This document shows, one piece after another, positions 13,023 to 13,248 of a stretch of 13,248 nucleotides of DNA (position 1 is the first letter of the stretch; each line of letters starts with the position of its first letter). The position numbers and the translations under genes are program-made. The stretch is from contig CAJUMC010000077.1 in NCBI GenBank assembly GCA_910587085.1, forward strand, positions 1 through 13,248, read 5' to 3'. The DNA is from an uncultured Lachnospiraceae bacterium (GTDB lineage Bacteria > Bacillota > Clostridia > Lachnospirales > Lachnospiraceae). Below the pieces are notes generated by a model, which was given only the letters and a program-made list of their open reading frames with translations, had not been told where the DNA came from and ran no database searches.

Positions 13023-13141
13023 GGATGAAATCTGTAATAACCCGTATTCCGCAATTCGGAGCGGTCTGTATTTTTAAAGGTGCACAGTGAAGTACCGTCC
13101 GTAATCGGCAGTCCTGCGGGCCGTACAGTGAAATATAGTTA

Positions 13142-13170
13142 AGTATATCACAGCCGAAGAAAAATGTAAA
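13142..13170 (-). promoter_or_regulatory. Strong sigma-70 type promoter for the c-di-GMP gene
   Basis: On the minus strand TTTACA (13170-13165) and TATACT (13147-13142) are exactly 17 nt apart, and TGA precedes the -10 box as in an extended -10. Transcription would start near 13135, giving a leader of roughly 275 nt before the ATG at 12858. Confidence 0.75.
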
Positions 13171-13206
13171 CGAAATAAATAAACATACGCGGTAAACACG
13201 GTAAAC
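13166..13206. promoter_or_regulatory. CGGTAAAC direct repeats by the -35 box
   Basis: CGGTAAAC occurs twice with a 9-nt period (13190-13197, 13199-13206), and GTAAAC recurs at 13166-13171, overlapping the -35 box. Such repeats next to a promoter may bind a transcription factor. No regulator is identified. Confidence 0.35.
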
Positions 13207-13248
13207 GCATGCTTTATAAATAATCTATAAACAAATTTTTCTTCTTTT

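Overview
The window looks like chromosome of a moderately GC-rich Clostridia species, most probably Lachnospiraceae-like. The basis is purine-rich Shine-Dalgarno sequences, several TTG starts, short AT-rich spacers, a PEGA-type surface protein, a long PAS/GGDEF/GAF/GGDEF/EAL protein and an RmuC with a single N-terminal membrane anchor. This placement is inference from style and families; there is no rRNA or other marker.

Layout, plus strand. A branched terminator-like structure (45-139) is followed by a possible 37-residue ORF (141-254) and a membrane-anchored protein with PEGA-like repeats (221-1774) that ends in a strong hairpin (1784-1816). A tract of about ten degenerate 19-23-nt tandem repeats (1940-2151) runs into the ribosome binding site of an unrecognised 224-residue protein (2155-2829). 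A gene-free stretch (2830-3483) is AT-rich at first and then built of short tandem repeats with periods of 11, 19, 7, 23 and again 11 nt. After it comes a compact restriction-modification unit: a fused double adenine-N6 DNA methyltransferase (3484-5376) and, 11 nt later, an AlwI-family restriction endonuclease (5388-7154). An RmuC homologue (7247-8914), whose coiled coil consists of 19 in-phase 11-residue repeats, and a small immunity-like protein (8994-9395) follow on the same strand.

Minus strand. A 1011-residue c-di-GMP signalling protein occupies 9823-12858. Its EAL domain looks intact, but both GGDEF domains have degenerate signature motifs, so it is predicted to be a phosphodiesterase. 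It has a near-consensus promoter (13142-13170) and a roughly 275-nt leader with inverted repeats, one placed just before the ribosome binding site.

How the parts fit. The firmest functional unit is the restriction-modification pair. Two methyltransferase domains in one chain usually serve an asymmetric site, one domain per strand, which agrees with an AlwI-like nuclease (AlwI itself cuts near GGATC). RmuC downstream may belong to the same transcript. The most unusual feature is the recurrence of tandem repeats close to 11 or 21-22 nt in three spacers, together with the 33-nt repeat in rmuC. I see no tRNA, rRNA, CRISPR array, integrase or complete insertion sequence.
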